Positions 25,366 through 34,457 of a stretch of 54,844 nt of DNA are shown here, piece by piece. The translations under genes were made by a program, and so were the position numbers. The notes beneath the pieces were generated by a model. That model was not told where the DNA came from and did no database searches. It saw nothing but the letters and a program-made list of their open reading frames with translations. Location: contig NZ_AGFG01000015.1 in assembly GCF_000226255.1 (NCBI RefSeq), forward strand, positions 1-54,844, written 5' to 3'. How positions within the stretch are numbered: the first letter of the stretch is position 1; each line of letters begins with the position of its first letter. Origin of the DNA: Desulfovibrio sp. A2. Lineage in GTDB: Bacteria > Desulfobacterota > Desulfovibrionia > Desulfovibrionales > Desulfovibrionaceae.

Positions 25366-26568
25366 CTACGCGGTGCGGCGCAAGAACTGCCGCCCCGCCT
25401 CCTGCAGTTGGGCAAAGTCCGGCCCTTCCAGTTCGGCCGCCAGTTCGGCCAGCACATCCGGAATGGCGATGTGCTGCGGACAGTTTTCCACGCACTGGCC
25501 GCAGGCCACGCACTGCGAGGCGTAGCCGGGGCCCTCGCCGCCGATCTCGCCGCTCATGCGCAGGGCGTACAGGAACTTGCCTTCCTCGATGTTACCGAAC
25601 ATGTGCATCTTGTTGTAGGTCTCGAAGCACATGGGAATGGAAACGCCCATGGGGCACGGCATGCAGTAGCCGCAGCCGGTGCAGCGCACCTTCATCAATT
25701 CGCGATACTTGTCGCTGACGCGGGCCACCAGTTCCAGTTCCTGCGGGGTCATGGACCCGGCCCGGGCCGAACCGGCAATGGCCAGGTTCTCGGCGATGTG
25801 CGCCTCCTCGTTCATGCCGGACAGCACCACGGTCACTTCCGGGTGGTTCCATATCCAGCGCAGCGCCCATTCCACCGGGGTGCGCCGCACGGGCGACTCG
25901 TCCCAGATGGCCTGCACGGCGGGGGGCGCGGTGATCAGCCCCAGGTTGCCGCCGCGCAGCGGCTCCATGATGATCACCCCGATGTCCTTGCCCGCCGCGT
26001 AGCGCAGCCCTTCGGTGCCCGCCTGGTAGGTCTCGTCCAGATAGTTGTACTGGATCTGGCAGAACACCCAGGGATAGGCGTCGATGATGCGCCTGAAGTC
26101 TTCCGCCAGCCCGTGGAACGAGAACCCGGCGTTGGCGATGCGCCCATCGGCCTTGGCTCCATCCAGAAATTCCAGCACGCCCAGGCCGTGCACGGTGTCC
26201 CACAGGGGGCCGTCCAGCGCGTGCACCAGGTAGTAGTCGATGCACGTAACCCCAAGGCGCTCCAACTGCGCATTCAGGTAGCGGTCCATGTCGGCGCGGT
26301 CCTGCACCAGCCACGAGGGCAGCTTGGTGGCCACCTTCACCTTCTCGCGGTAGCCGTCGCGCAGGGCCTTGCCCAGCACGATCTCGCTCTCGCCGTGGTG
26401 ATACGGCCACGCCGTGTCCACGTAGTTGACGCCGCCGTCGATGGCGCTGCGGATCTGCGCGATGGCGCGGGCCTCGTCCACCTTGCCGTCCAGCATGGGC
26501 AGGCGCATGCAGCCGAAGCCCAGCGCGGACAGCGTGTCACCGTTCTTGGGCATGGTTCTGTACAGCAC
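25366..26568 (-). CDS. Aldo/keto reductase with C-terminal 2x[4Fe-4S] ferredoxin domain
   Basis: 400 residues from a GTG at 26568 with AAGGAG seven bases upstream. Residues 1-~290 form an aldo/keto reductase barrel: GFGCMRLPM, YVDTAWPYHHGESE with the catalytic Asp/Tyr, VATKLPSW with the Lys, and LVHALDG with the His. Residues ~300-385 add two ferredoxin motifs, CTGCGYCMPCPMG and CVACGQCVENCPQH. This fused type is common in anaerobes and often called a predicted oxidoreductase of the aldo/keto reductase family; substrate is unknown. The cluster domain suggests ferredoxin rather than, or as well as, NADPH as electron donor. It is divergent from an AraC regulator with a 300-base shared gap. Confidence 0.88.
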   Translation of the reverse strand: MLYRTMPKNGDTLSALGFGCMRLPMLDGKVDEARAIAQIRSAIDGGVNYVDTAWPYHHGESEIVLGKALRDGYREKVKVATKLPSWLVQDRADMDRYLNAQLERLGVTCIDYYLVHALDGPLWDTVHGLGVLEFLDGAKADGRIANAGFSFHGLAEDFRRIIDAYPWVFCQIQYNYLDETYQAGTEGLRYAAGKDIGVIIMEPLRGGNLGLITAPPAVQAIWDESPVRRTPVEWALRWIWNHPEVTVVLSGMNEEAHIAENLAIAGSARAGSMTPQELELVARVSDKYRELMKVRCTGCGYCMPCPMGVSIPMCFETYNKMHMFGNIEEGKFLYALRMSGEIGGEGPGYASQCVACGQCVENCPQHIAIPDVLAELAAELEGPDFAQLQEAGRQFLRRTA

Positions 26569-26782
26569 GTCTCGCTCCTTCGGTGCCGGGCGCGGTGCGC
26601 CCGTTCACGGTTTCGCGGTCGGCGGCCTTTCCGTCGCGTGCGGGGCCGCCGCTGCGCCATCCGCCCGGGTCGGGGTTCCGTTCTGTTGGTCCGGACCGGC
26701 GCGGGGAATGTTCGATGCTCCGGTGAATACCCAGACCGTGCCCGGAAGAGAAGGCACATTCCTGCCGATATCTTGCCTGATC

Positions 26783-26798
26783 CTGCCAGCGGTGGCAG
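26783..26798. promoter_or_regulatory. Inverted repeat in the AKR-AraC divergent gap
   Basis: CTGCCA-GCGG-TGGCAG, a perfect 6-bp inverted repeat 71 bases before the AraC start codon. A possible operator; nothing else stands out in this 300-base gap. Confidence 0.3.
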
Positions 26799-26868
26799 AA
26801 ACGCGTCAGAACTGTTACCACCGCTTCAAACAGCGGGCACCCCAGCCCCGCTTCGGAATGGAGGACGG

Positions 26869-27747
26869 ATGCACGAAATCGCGGAGCTCATGAACAGGCT
26901 TGCCGTCGGCGAGGGCAAGACGGAAACCGGCCTGCCCGGCGTGGGGGTGTACAGAACCTCCGGTTCCATCCACCGCACGCCGCTGCTGTACAAGCAGGGG
27001 CTGGTCATTCTCGGCCAGGGGGCCAAGCTGGTGCACTTCGGCGGGCGGGTCTACCAATATGACGAGGACCACTACCTGGCCCTCAGCGTGCCCATTGCCG
27101 CCGAATGCGAGGCCGTGGCCACGCCGGAAAAGCCGCTGCTGTCCCTGGTGGTGGACATTGACCTGGGCGTGCTCAACCAACTCATAGATCAGATAGAAGA
27201 CCGTATCGACTACCGGTCGCTGACGCAAGGGTGCACCCATCAGGGGCTGTTTCTGGCCAGGGCCGACACGGCCTTCAAGAACACGGTGCTGCGCTTGCTG
27301 TGGGCGTTGACCTGCCCGCTGGAAAGCCAGGTGCTGGGGCCTGGGCTGGTGCGCGAATTGCTGTTCCGGGTGCTGTGCGGCGAGAACGCGGCTGCGCTGC
27401 ATGCCCTTGTCACCAAGAACACCAACATGTCACGCATCGAAAAGGCCCTGAAGCAGATCCACGGCAACTTTTCGGAGCCGTTCAACGTGGACCAGTTGGC
27501 CGGTTTCGTGAACATGAGCCCGTCCACGTTCCACCGGGCCTTCAAGGACGTGACCTCGTTCTCGCCCATCCAGTACCTGAAGCGGGTGCGCCTGAACAAG
27601 GCGCGCAGTCTGCTGCGCGAGGAAGGCGTGCGCGCCAGCGAGGCGGCCCGCATGGTGGGTTATGAAAGCGTTTCGCAGTTCAGCCGGGAATTTCGCCGGT
27701 ATTTCGGCATCAGTCCCAGCCACGCGGGAGGGATGGCGGCGGAATGA
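26869..27747 (+). CDS. AraC family regulator (AraC_N type)
   Basis: 292 residues from the ATG at 26869, with GGAGGA five bases upstream; the open frame extends far upstream but without similarity. Residues ~20-170 fit the AraC_N sensor domain (LLYKQGLVILGQGAKLVHFGG, LSVPIAAECEA). Residues ~190-290 carry two helix-turn-helix motifs: FNVDQLAGFVNMSPSTFHRA and ASEAARMVGYESVSQFSREF, followed by RYFGISPSHAGG. This subgroup often controls a neighbouring aldo/keto reductase or alcohol dehydrogenase in response to aldehydes; here the divergent Fe-S aldo/keto reductase is the obvious target. Effector not determinable. Confidence 0.9.
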   Translation: MHEIAELMNRLAVGEGKTETGLPGVGVYRTSGSIHRTPLLYKQGLVILGQGAKLVHFGGRVYQYDEDHYLALSVPIAAECEAVATPEKPLLSLVVDIDLGVLNQLIDQIEDRIDYRSLTQGCTHQGLFLARADTAFKNTVLRLLWALTCPLESQVLGPGLVRELLFRVLCGENAAALHALVTKNTNMSRIEKALKQIHGNFSEPFNVDQLAGFVNMSPSTFHRAFKDVTSFSPIQYLKRVRLNKARSLLREEGVRASEAARMVGYESVSQFSREFRRYFGISPSHAGGMAAE

Positions 27748-27802
27748 TCCGCCCAGCCCCCTGCGTCCCCTCCCCCGCGCCCCGCCAAGGCTGCCCATGT
27801 AA

Positions 27803-27848
27803 GACAAAAAATACCCGGCGCGGCAGTGGTCGCCACTGCCGCGCCGGG
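27803..27848 (-). terminator. Terminator at the end of the oxidase operon
   Basis: Perfect 15-bp arms CCCGGCGCGGCAGTG and CACTGCCGCGCCGGG (27814-27828, 27834-27848). Reading the minus strand they are followed by TATTTTTTGTCTT, so this ends the operon whose last gene stops at 27873. Confidence 0.93.
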
Positions 27849-27872
27849 CGCAAAGATTCAGCACAATCCTGG

Positions 27873-28295
27873 CTACAGCAGATAAACGCGCACCACCACG
27901 ATGCCCGTCCACAACTGCCACAGGGCAAGCACCACCAGCAGCAGGTTGTTCGCGCCGTGCAGCAGCGGCAGCAGCTTGCGGCGCTTCTTCACCACGTCCA
28001 TGCGCTGTCCGGTCAGGTAGCCCACGGCGCACAGGGGCACCATCAGCAGGCCCACCCATGCGTGCGCGCCGGTGATGAACACGCTGGACCACGCCAGCCG
28101 GGCCACGGCCAGCCCCAGCAGCGAACCCGCCGCCCATACGCCCAGGGCCACGGTGCCCCACTTCACGTGCGGCTTCCACGGAAAGACCATCTTGCGCCCC
28201 ATGTGGGCGGCTTGGAAACGGACCCAGCCCAGATACATGGCGTACAGGCCGATGAGCGTGGCGACGAACTGCAGGACGGGATGAATCCAGACCAT
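27873..28295 (-). CDS. Four-helix membrane protein at the end of the oxidase operon (DUF4079-like)
   Basis: 140 residues from the ATG at 28295. Four hydrophobic helices (~4-24, 46-66, 72-94, 115-136) with histidines H5, H43, H78 and H113, one near each helix, a layout suggesting heme b ligation as in cytochrome b561-like proteins. The pattern (HP start, YLGW, KPHVKWG, GAHAWVGL, LLHGANN, LWTGIVVV) reminds me of DUF4079; family assignment is from memory. It follows ctaB by 49 bases and precedes a strong terminator, so it is co-transcribed with the oxidase. It could be an assembly factor or a quinol-linked cytochrome; neither is shown. Confidence 0.6.
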   Translation of the reverse strand: MVWIHPVLQFVATLIGLYAMYLGWVRFQAAHMGRKMVFPWKPHVKWGTVALGVWAAGSLLGLAVARLAWSSVFITGAHAWVGLLMVPLCAVGYLTGQRMDVVKKRRKLLPLLHGANNLLLVVLALWQLWTGIVVVRVYLL

Positions 28296-28344
28296 GTGCG
28301 GCTCCCGAGGGCGGATGTGGAGAGGCTGAGGATGTTCTTTCAGT

Positions 28345-29322
28345 CTAGAATAAAGGCAGCACCCGGTCCAGCAGCAACAGCAGCATGAGCGCGGGCATGG
28401 CCGCGTCCGCGACGCGCAGGGCCAGCCCTTGCCCCTCGGGCGTTCCGCCCCTCTTGGCGCGGCGCGGCAGGGCTGCCGCCGCGAGCAGCGCCACGCCAAG
28501 CCCCACCACCCCGGCGCGGGTCAGCGGGTCGCGCAGCAGCGGGAACACCGGCAGCATCAGCACGGCCACGGCGTAGGCGTGGTACCACACCCGCAGCAGC
28601 CTGCCGTAGCGTTCGGCCGCATACTGGGCGGGCGGCACGGGCAGACCGGCGCGGGCGTAGTGGATGCTTTCACGCTGGGCACGCAGCCAGAAGTGGGGCA
28701 CCTGCCACAGCACGTACACGCCGTACAGCAGGATGGTCACGGGGTCGGCCGGGTCGCCGCCAGCCGCCATCCAGCCCAGCAGGGGCGGCATGGCCCCCAC
28801 CAGCGCCCCCGGCAGCAGGGCGAAGGCCGTCACCCGTTTCAGGGGGGTGTACGCACCGTTGTAGACCACGGCGATGGCCGCGCCCACCAGGGCAAGGCGC
28901 AGACCGGACACCGGGAACGCATCGGCGGGCAAGCTGCCGAAGGCCGAGGGCTGGTCCACGGGCGGTGCGAACGCCCCGGCCGTGAACAGGCAACCCAGCG
29001 CCCCCACGAACAGCAACGCCCCCAGTCCCACGGCCGTGCCTGGCGTCATGCGCCCGGCGGGCAACGGCCGCCCCGCCGTGCGGGGCAGCAAGGCGTCGAT
29101 GTCGCGCTCCTGGGCCTGATTCCACGCGGAACACGCCGCCGCGAGCAGCATGGCCCCGGCCACCACGCAGGCCAGCGCAACCGGCGTCCCCCCACGCGCG
29201 CCAAAGGGCAGCGGCACGGCCAGCAGAAAGCCGAAGGCCGTAGCCGCGCCCACCATCAGCGTCACGTTCAGGCGCAGCAACAGGCGAAGGTCATGCAAGG
29301 TGGGCATGCGGACCTTGCGCAT
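28345..29322 (-). CDS. ctaB: Protoheme IX farnesyltransferase (heme O synthase)
   Basis: 325 residues from the ATG at 29322, which shares a base with the coxB stop (TGATG); a second in-frame ATG at 29307 has AAGG upstream and is a possible start. UbiA-family membrane enzyme that farnesylates heme b to heme O. About eight or nine helices; the prenyl diphosphate motif is seen as NQAQERDIDALLPRTAGRPL, and a second loop as YNGAYTPLKR. No ctaA (heme A synthase) accompanies it here, so the oxidase may carry heme O rather than heme A. Confidence 0.9.
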   Translation of the reverse strand: MRKVRMPTLHDLRLLLRLNVTLMVGAATAFGFLLAVPLPFGARGGTPVALACVVAGAMLLAAACSAWNQAQERDIDALLPRTAGRPLPAGRMTPGTAVGLGALLFVGALGCLFTAGAFAPPVDQPSAFGSLPADAFPVSGLRLALVGAAIAVVYNGAYTPLKRVTAFALLPGALVGAMPPLLGWMAAGGDPADPVTILLYGVYVLWQVPHFWLRAQRESIHYARAGLPVPPAQYAAERYGRLLRVWYHAYAVAVLMLPVFPLLRDPLTRAGVVGLGVALLAAAALPRRAKRGGTPEGQGLALRVADAAMPALMLLLLLDRVLPLF

Positions 29323-30545
29323 CAATGTGCGTGCTCGCCAAGAGACTTGATATACTCCACCATGGCCCCCAACTGTTCCGGCGTCAGGTGCTCGTATGGC
29401 GGCATCATGGGGTCGTAGCCCTTCACCGTGCCCAGCGACGGCGCATTGGCGATCTTGGCGCGCAGGTACACCTCGTCGGCGGTGACCTGTTGTTCCTTGC
29501 CGTCCCGCAGCACGGTGGTGGGCGCGTTCCACAGCCCCTTCAGGCTGGGCCCGGCGATGATCGACCCGTCGGTGGAATGGCACGAGATGCAGCCCTCGGC
29601 CTCCATCAGCCGCCTGCCTTCCTCGCGCCCCACTTCGTTGCCGTGCATCAGCCAGGCCAGCATCTGCTCCATGTCCTCGTTCGGCACCATGCCCTCGGTG
29701 GACGGCATGATGGGGTCGTAGCCGACAACCAGTTCGCCGTTGGGGTCGGTGAAGGCGCGGCGCAGGTAGCCTTCGTCGGCGAACACCTTGCGTTTCGTGC
29801 CGTCGGGCAGGGCCACCTCGCGCTCGGCCCCGTACAGGTCCTTGAAGGTGGGGCCCACGCCGGGCGTTCCGTCCAGCGAATGGCACGAGATGCAACCATA
29901 GGTGTCCATCAGCGCCCTGCCCTTGCCGCCGGGCGCATCCGTGCTGGCAAGCCACGCATCAAAGGCGGCCTTGTCCACCACCTTCACCGTGGTGATCATG
30001 TTGGCGTGCTTAAGCCCGCAGTACTCGGCGCACAGCAGGTCGTACTCGCCGGGGCGGTCGGCCTTGAACCAGGCGTAGGTTTCCATGCCGGGCACGGTGT
30101 CCATCTTGATGCGGAAGGCAGGCACGTACAGGCTGTGCAGCACGTCCACGCTGGTCATGCGCAGCTTCACCGGGGTGTCCACGGGCGCCACCAGCACGCT
30201 GCCCCGCTTGCCGCCGGGGTACTCGAACACCCACGACCACATGCGGGCGGTCACCTTTATCTCCATGGCGCCCTCGGGCACGGTGCGCAGGGCCTTGTAG
30301 CCCTCCCAGCCGTAGTAGAACAGCCCCATGACGATGATGGAGGGTATCACCGTCCATGCGATCTCGGCGGGCACGTTGCCGGAAAACTGCGCGGGCACCG
30401 GGTGGCGCGATTCATGGTAGCGCCACACGAACCACAGCATGGCTGCGGTGATAACCAGCAGCACGAACACCGAGAACCCGAAGATGATGATGAACGCAAG
30501 GTCCACCTGCTGCACGGGCGTCAATGATTGCGGATACATGGGCAC
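29322..30545 (-). CDS. coxB: Cytochrome c oxidase subunit II with CuA site and two heme c domains
   Basis: 407 residues. Two N-terminal helices (~17-41, 62-80) anchor a periplasmic cupredoxin with a complete CuA set: H137 (VLHSLYVP), then C172, E174, C176, H180 and M183 in CAEYCGLKHANM. Two cytochrome c domains follow, each with CISCH (C218-H222 and C319-H323) and a downstream Met (PIMPS, PMMPP) as likely axial ligand. One fused heme c domain is the common caa3 form; two is less common, though a cc-type oxidase is known in D. vulgaris. The c553-like cytochromes upstream are the natural donors. One base separates it from coxD. Confidence 0.93.
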   Translation of the reverse strand: MPMYPQSLTPVQQVDLAFIIIFGFSVFVLLVITAAMLWFVWRYHESRHPVPAQFSGNVPAEIAWTVIPSIIVMGLFYYGWEGYKALRTVPEGAMEIKVTARMWSWVFEYPGGKRGSVLVAPVDTPVKLRMTSVDVLHSLYVPAFRIKMDTVPGMETYAWFKADRPGEYDLLCAEYCGLKHANMITTVKVVDKAAFDAWLASTDAPGGKGRALMDTYGCISCHSLDGTPGVGPTFKDLYGAEREVALPDGTKRKVFADEGYLRRAFTDPNGELVVGYDPIMPSTEGMVPNEDMEQMLAWLMHGNEVGREEGRRLMEAEGCISCHSTDGSIIAGPSLKGLWNAPTTVLRDGKEQQVTADEVYLRAKIANAPSLGTVKGYDPMMPPYEHLTPEQLGAMVEYIKSLGEHAH

Positions 30546-30872
30546 CTACCTGTAGGCCACGTCGAAGAAGGTGAACCCGATGGCTATGGCAAGAATGACG
30601 AAGGCCGTGAACACCATCAGCCGGATGACCCTGCCCTCGTAGCGCAGGTGCATGAACCACAGGATGACCAACCCGGCCTTTGTGGTGGCCACGGTCAGCG
30701 CCACCACCACGTTCAGGAAGCCGAAGTCGAAACTGGTCACCCCCACGGTGATGGCGGTCAACGCCATCAGCGCCGCCCACACCAGCAGGTTGATGCGCAA
30801 GGGGACGGCATGGTGCCCGGTGTCATGCCCCATGTCGGGCCCGGTATCGTAATTGACGTCGTGTCCGGTCAT
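30546..30872 (-). CDS. coxD: Cytochrome c oxidase subunit IV (CoxD-type)
   Basis: 108 residues with three hydrophobic helices after a His/Asp-rich cytoplasmic start. It fits the prokaryotic subunit IV family: LLVWAALMALTAITVGVTSF, ATTKAGLVILWFMHLRYEGR and a final helix. A small structural or assembly subunit. It lies between coxC and coxB, directly abutting the latter. Confidence 0.85.
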   Translation of the reverse strand: MTGHDVNYDTGPDMGHDTGHHAVPLRINLLVWAALMALTAITVGVTSFDFGFLNVVVALTVATTKAGLVILWFMHLRYEGRVIRLMVFTAFVILAIAIGFTFFDVAYR

Positions 30873-30882
30873 GCTGGCCCCC

Positions 30883-31479
30883 TTAGACTACCAGGTAGAA
30901 GAGCGGAAAGAGGTAGATCCACACAAGGTCCACCAGGTGCCAGTACAGGCCGCCGTTTTCCAGGAACACGAAGTGCTCCGGGGTCACCCGGCCCGCACGC
31001 ATCAGGTGCCAGCCATACAGCAGCACGGCCCCGCCGATGATCACGTGGATGCCGTGCAGCCCGGTCATCAGGTAGTACAGGTTGAAGAACACCATCTCGC
31101 CGGGCGGCAGCTTGAGCAGCGCGGGGCTGTCGGGGTAGATGCCGTGGCTTATCTTGGCGCTCCACTCGAAGAACTTGTTCACCAGGAACACCCCGGCCAG
31201 GGCCACCGTAAGCAGCACAAGCCGCTGCGAAAGCAGCACCTTGCCGCGTTGCAGCGCGCTGATGGCCAGCGCCATGAACAGCGAACTGGTGATGAGCACG
31301 ATAGTGTTGGCCGTGCCGAAGATGCGGCTCAAATCCTTGCCCGCCGCATGGAATTCCGCCGGGTAGCGGTGCAGATACACGGCATAGAGCAGGAACAACC
31401 CGCCGAACAGCAGCACTTCCGTAAACAGGAAGAGCCACATGCCTATCTTGGCCCCTTCGTAGTCGCGGTGCTCATGCAT
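30883..31479 (-). CDS. coxC: Cytochrome c oxidase subunit III
   Basis: 198 residues, five hydrophobic helices, the short form of subunit III. Landmarks: KIGMWLFLFTEVLLFGGLF, LITSSLFMALAISALQRG, YYLMTGLHGIHVIIGG and the terminal GGLYWHLVDLVWIYLFPLFY. It carries no metal centre and stabilises subunit I. Its start overlaps the coxA stop by eight bases. Confidence 0.93.
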   Translation of the reverse strand: MHEHRDYEGAKIGMWLFLFTEVLLFGGLFLLYAVYLHRYPAEFHAAGKDLSRIFGTANTIVLITSSLFMALAISALQRGKVLLSQRLVLLTVALAGVFLVNKFFEWSAKISHGIYPDSPALLKLPPGEMVFFNLYYLMTGLHGIHVIIGGAVLLYGWHLMRAGRVTPEHFVFLENGGLYWHLVDLVWIYLFPLFYLVV

Positions 31480-33097
31480 CGGGCTTCACCCCCGTGTAGT
31501 CGTAGGGGCCATGCGTCACCACGGGTTCGGCGTCGAAGTTGTGGTGCGGCGGCGGGGAAGGCACCATCCATTCCAGCGTGGCCGCGCCCCACGGGTTGCG
31601 CCCCACTGGCTTGCCGTGGCGAATGCCCCGCCACAGGTTCCAGAACATCAGCAGCAGCCCCGCCGCCAGCACCCACGACCCCATGGTGGAGATGAAGTGC
31701 CCCTCGGCGTACTTGGGCAGGTAGTCGTAGTAGCGGCGCGGCATGCCCTGCAACCCGATGATGAACATGGGAAAATACAGGATGTTGAAGCCCACGAAGG
31801 CGATGAGGCACGACCAGTTGGCGATGCGCTTGTCGTACATCCGCCCGTAGACCTTGGGGAACCAGTAGTGCATGGCCCCGAACAGGCCGAAGCCGAGCCC
31901 CCCGAAGATCACGTAGTGGAAATGCGCCACCACGAAGTAAGTGTCGTGCACGTGCACGTCGGTGCCAGCCGAACCCAGCACCAGGCCGGTCAGCCCGCCG
32001 ATGGAGAACAGGAAGATGAACGCCAGGGCATACCACAGGGGCGGCTCCACCCGGATGGACCCCTTGTACAGCGTGGACACCCAGTTGAAGACCTTGATGG
32101 CCGAGGGAATGGCCACCACGAAGGTCAGGAACGAAAAGACCATGACCGCCGTGTCGCTCATGCCGCTGACGAACATGTGGTGCGCCCACACCAGGGACCC
32201 GGCGAAGGCGATGGCGAGGCTGGAAAAGGCGATCATCTTGTACCCGAAGATGGGCTTGCGCGCGAACACCGGCAGGATTTCGGAGATCACGCCCATGGCG
32301 GGCAGGATCATGATGTACACGGCCGGATGCGAATAGATCCAGAACAGGTGCTGGTACAGGATGGGGTCGCCCCCGCGCGAGGGGTCGAACAGCCCCACGC
32401 CCAGCACCCGCTCGGCAAAGATGAGCAGCACGGTGATGCCCAGCACCGGCGTGGCCAGCACCTGAATCCACCCGGTGGCGTACAGCGACCAGCAGAACAG
32501 CGGCAGGCGCGTCCAGGTCATGCCGGGGGCGCGCAGACGGTGTAGCGTGGTGATGAAGTTCAGCCCGGTAAGGATGGACGAGAAGCCCAGGATGAACACG
32601 GCCACGACAGCCACGTCCACGTTGGTGGTGGTCACGGCGCTGAAGGGCACGTAGAAGGTCCAGCCGGTGTCGGGCGCGCCCTTGCCGGTGACCAGCGACA
32701 CCACGGCCAGCACCGCCCCGGTGACGTACAGCCACCACGAGAAGATGTTCAGCCGGGGAAAGGACACGTCCTCTGCACCGATCTGGATGGGCAGGAAGAT
32801 GTTGCCGAACGCGGCGGGAATGCTGGGGATGACCACCAGGAAGATCATCACCACGCCGTGCAGGGTGAACAGCGCGTTGTAGGTCTGCGGCCCCATGATG
32901 GTGCGGCCCGGCGCGATGAGCTCCAGCCGGATCAGGAAGCCCAGCGTCAGCCCCACCAGGAACATGGCGACAATGCAGTACAGGTACAGCATGCCGATGC
33001 GCTTGTGGTCGGTGCTGAAGATCCACGAGGCAATCCCGCCCTTCGTGCCGGGCTGCGGCTGGAAAAAGTTTGGGTGGTCGTGCGCGTCTGCGCTCAT
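31472..33097 (-). CDS. coxA: Cytochrome c oxidase subunit I, A2-type
   Basis: 541 residues, twelve helices, with AGGAG before the ATG. It reduces O2 to water and pumps protons. Ligands are complete: H80 (FTLHG) and H394 (AHFHYV) for the low-spin heme, H392 for the high-spin heme, and H257, H306 and H307 for CuB, with cross-linking Tyr261. The helix-VI motif reads YSHPAVY (255-261), not GHPEVY, so the glutamate of A1 oxidases is replaced by the Tyr-Ser pair of the A2 class. It is the core of the operon. In a sulfate reducer its job is probably oxygen removal or microaerobic energy gain. Confidence 0.95.
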   Translation of the reverse strand: MSADAHDHPNFFQPQPGTKGGIASWIFSTDHKRIGMLYLYCIVAMFLVGLTLGFLIRLELIAPGRTIMGPQTYNALFTLHGVVMIFLVVIPSIPAAFGNIFLPIQIGAEDVSFPRLNIFSWWLYVTGAVLAVVSLVTGKGAPDTGWTFYVPFSAVTTTNVDVAVVAVFILGFSSILTGLNFITTLHRLRAPGMTWTRLPLFCWSLYATGWIQVLATPVLGITVLLIFAERVLGVGLFDPSRGGDPILYQHLFWIYSHPAVYIMILPAMGVISEILPVFARKPIFGYKMIAFSSLAIAFAGSLVWAHHMFVSGMSDTAVMVFSFLTFVVAIPSAIKVFNWVSTLYKGSIRVEPPLWYALAFIFLFSIGGLTGLVLGSAGTDVHVHDTYFVVAHFHYVIFGGLGFGLFGAMHYWFPKVYGRMYDKRIANWSCLIAFVGFNILYFPMFIIGLQGMPRRYYDYLPKYAEGHFISTMGSWVLAAGLLLMFWNLWRGIRHGKPVGRNPWGAATLEWMVPSPPPHHNFDAEPVVTHGPYDYTGVKPDA

Positions 33098-33247
33098 GCG
33101 ATGGTCTCCTGTGTCTGGTGCGGGCTGCGGAAGGGGCCCGTGGGGAGGCGGAATGAACAGGCGAAGGAGGCGGCGGTCCGGTTCGACACGCGCAACCTGC
33201 GTCCGGCTGAAACAGAAGGATCAGGCGAAACAGGCAAAACGCACGGG

Positions 33248-34447
33248 CTACCCAGGGGGAGAACCCGGCGGGGGCGTGCCTCCCGGGGGCGTGCCTCCCG
33301 GACGCTTTCCTTCCTTCCTGCGCGGGCCGCCCCGCACCAGCACGAACAGCAACACCGCCGCGCCGAACAGGATGATCAGCCCGGCTATGCGCATGAAGTC
33401 GAACACGTAGCGCCGCCCTTCCGGGTCGTAGGTGAAGCAGTACGACAGCACGCGCTTCACCGACAGGCCGATGGTGCCGTGCGAGGCCTCGGTGACGGCC
33501 ATGGTCAGGTCGAAGGGCATGAAGTTCTGGCCGTACAGATAGCGCACCACCTTGCCCCCCGGCGCGGTGACCACCAGCACCACGGGGTGGATGAAGTCGC
33601 GCCCTTGCCGGGTGAACCGGAATCCGATGGCGTCCATGAACCGGTTGATGCTGTCGAGGTCGCCGGACAGGAAGCGCCAGCCGTCTTCCGGATAGGCGAA
33701 ATTCATCGCCGCGAAATAGTTCTGCTTCTTGCGCGCGGCCAGTTGGAAGGTGTCCGTCTCGTCAAAACTCACGGACAGCACGCGATAGTCCTTGCCCGGT
33801 TGCAGCGACATCTGCGGCAACACCCGCGCCAGCGAGCTTTGCAGCATGTTGCACACGGTGGGGCAGGAATAATAGATGGGCGCGATGATCACCGGCACGT
33901 CCATCAGGGTGCGCGGGTCGATGGGCTTGCCCGACTCGTCGCGCAGCAGGATGCCTTCGGGGATGATCTCGCCGAGGTGCTCGTCCACCCCCGCCAGGGA
34001 AGGTTGGGCTCCTTGGGGCGGCTGGCCGGTTTGGGTGGTCTGGCCGGACTGGCCTGTGGGCGTTGGCTGGCCGAGTTTGCCCGTGGTGGGCGGGGGCACC
34101 GGGTGCACGTGCTCCGCCGGGGCCTGACCGGCGTCGGCCGCGCCGTGGCCAGCATGAGCATCCTTGGCAGGTGCCGCAGTGGCCGGGGCGTGGCCCGCAG
34201 GCCCCGCAGGACCGTCGGTCAAGGTGGCGCTACCCGGCCCGGCATGTCCGTTATGTCCGGCATGCCTGGCATCGCCCGGCACAGCCGGAGACTCCTCGGT
34301 GGCGGCCATGAAAACGGGGGCATGGCCGACGGCCGGAACCGTCGCCCACGCCCCCGTGGCGCACGATGCGATCAAAACGAGCAGCGAAGCCGTGGCGACA
34401 AGCGCGCGCACGCCGGAAACCGTCAGGACATGAAGGCGGACGCGCAT
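33248..34447 (-). CDS. Sco1/SenC-type copper chaperone with His-rich linker and C-terminal anchor
   Basis: 399 residues, AGGAG before the ATG. A signal/anchor segment (~12-36) leads into a 115-residue linker rich in His, Ala, Pro and Gly (~40-155), then a thioredoxin-like Sco domain with copper-binding IYYSCPTVC (C195, C199) and H287 (DFIHPVV). A C-terminal helix (~352-371) and a Gly/Pro-rich tail follow. Sco proteins deliver copper to, or reduce, the CuA site of subunit II, which fits its place immediately before coxA. The His-rich linker could hold extra copper (inference). Confidence 0.88.
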   Translation of the reverse strand: MRVRLHVLTVSGVRALVATASLLVLIASCATGAWATVPAVGHAPVFMAATEESPAVPGDARHAGHNGHAGPGSATLTDGPAGPAGHAPATAAPAKDAHAGHGAADAGQAPAEHVHPVPPPTTGKLGQPTPTGQSGQTTQTGQPPQGAQPSLAGVDEHLGEIIPEGILLRDESGKPIDPRTLMDVPVIIAPIYYSCPTVCNMLQSSLARVLPQMSLQPGKDYRVLSVSFDETDTFQLAARKKQNYFAAMNFAYPEDGWRFLSGDLDSINRFMDAIGFRFTRQGRDFIHPVVLVVTAPGGKVVRYLYGQNFMPFDLTMAVTEASHGTIGLSVKRVLSYCFTYDPEGRRYVFDFMRIAGLIILFGAAVLLFVLVRGGPRRKEGKRPGGTPPGGTPPPGSPPG

Positions 34448-34457
34448 CGCCGGGCTC

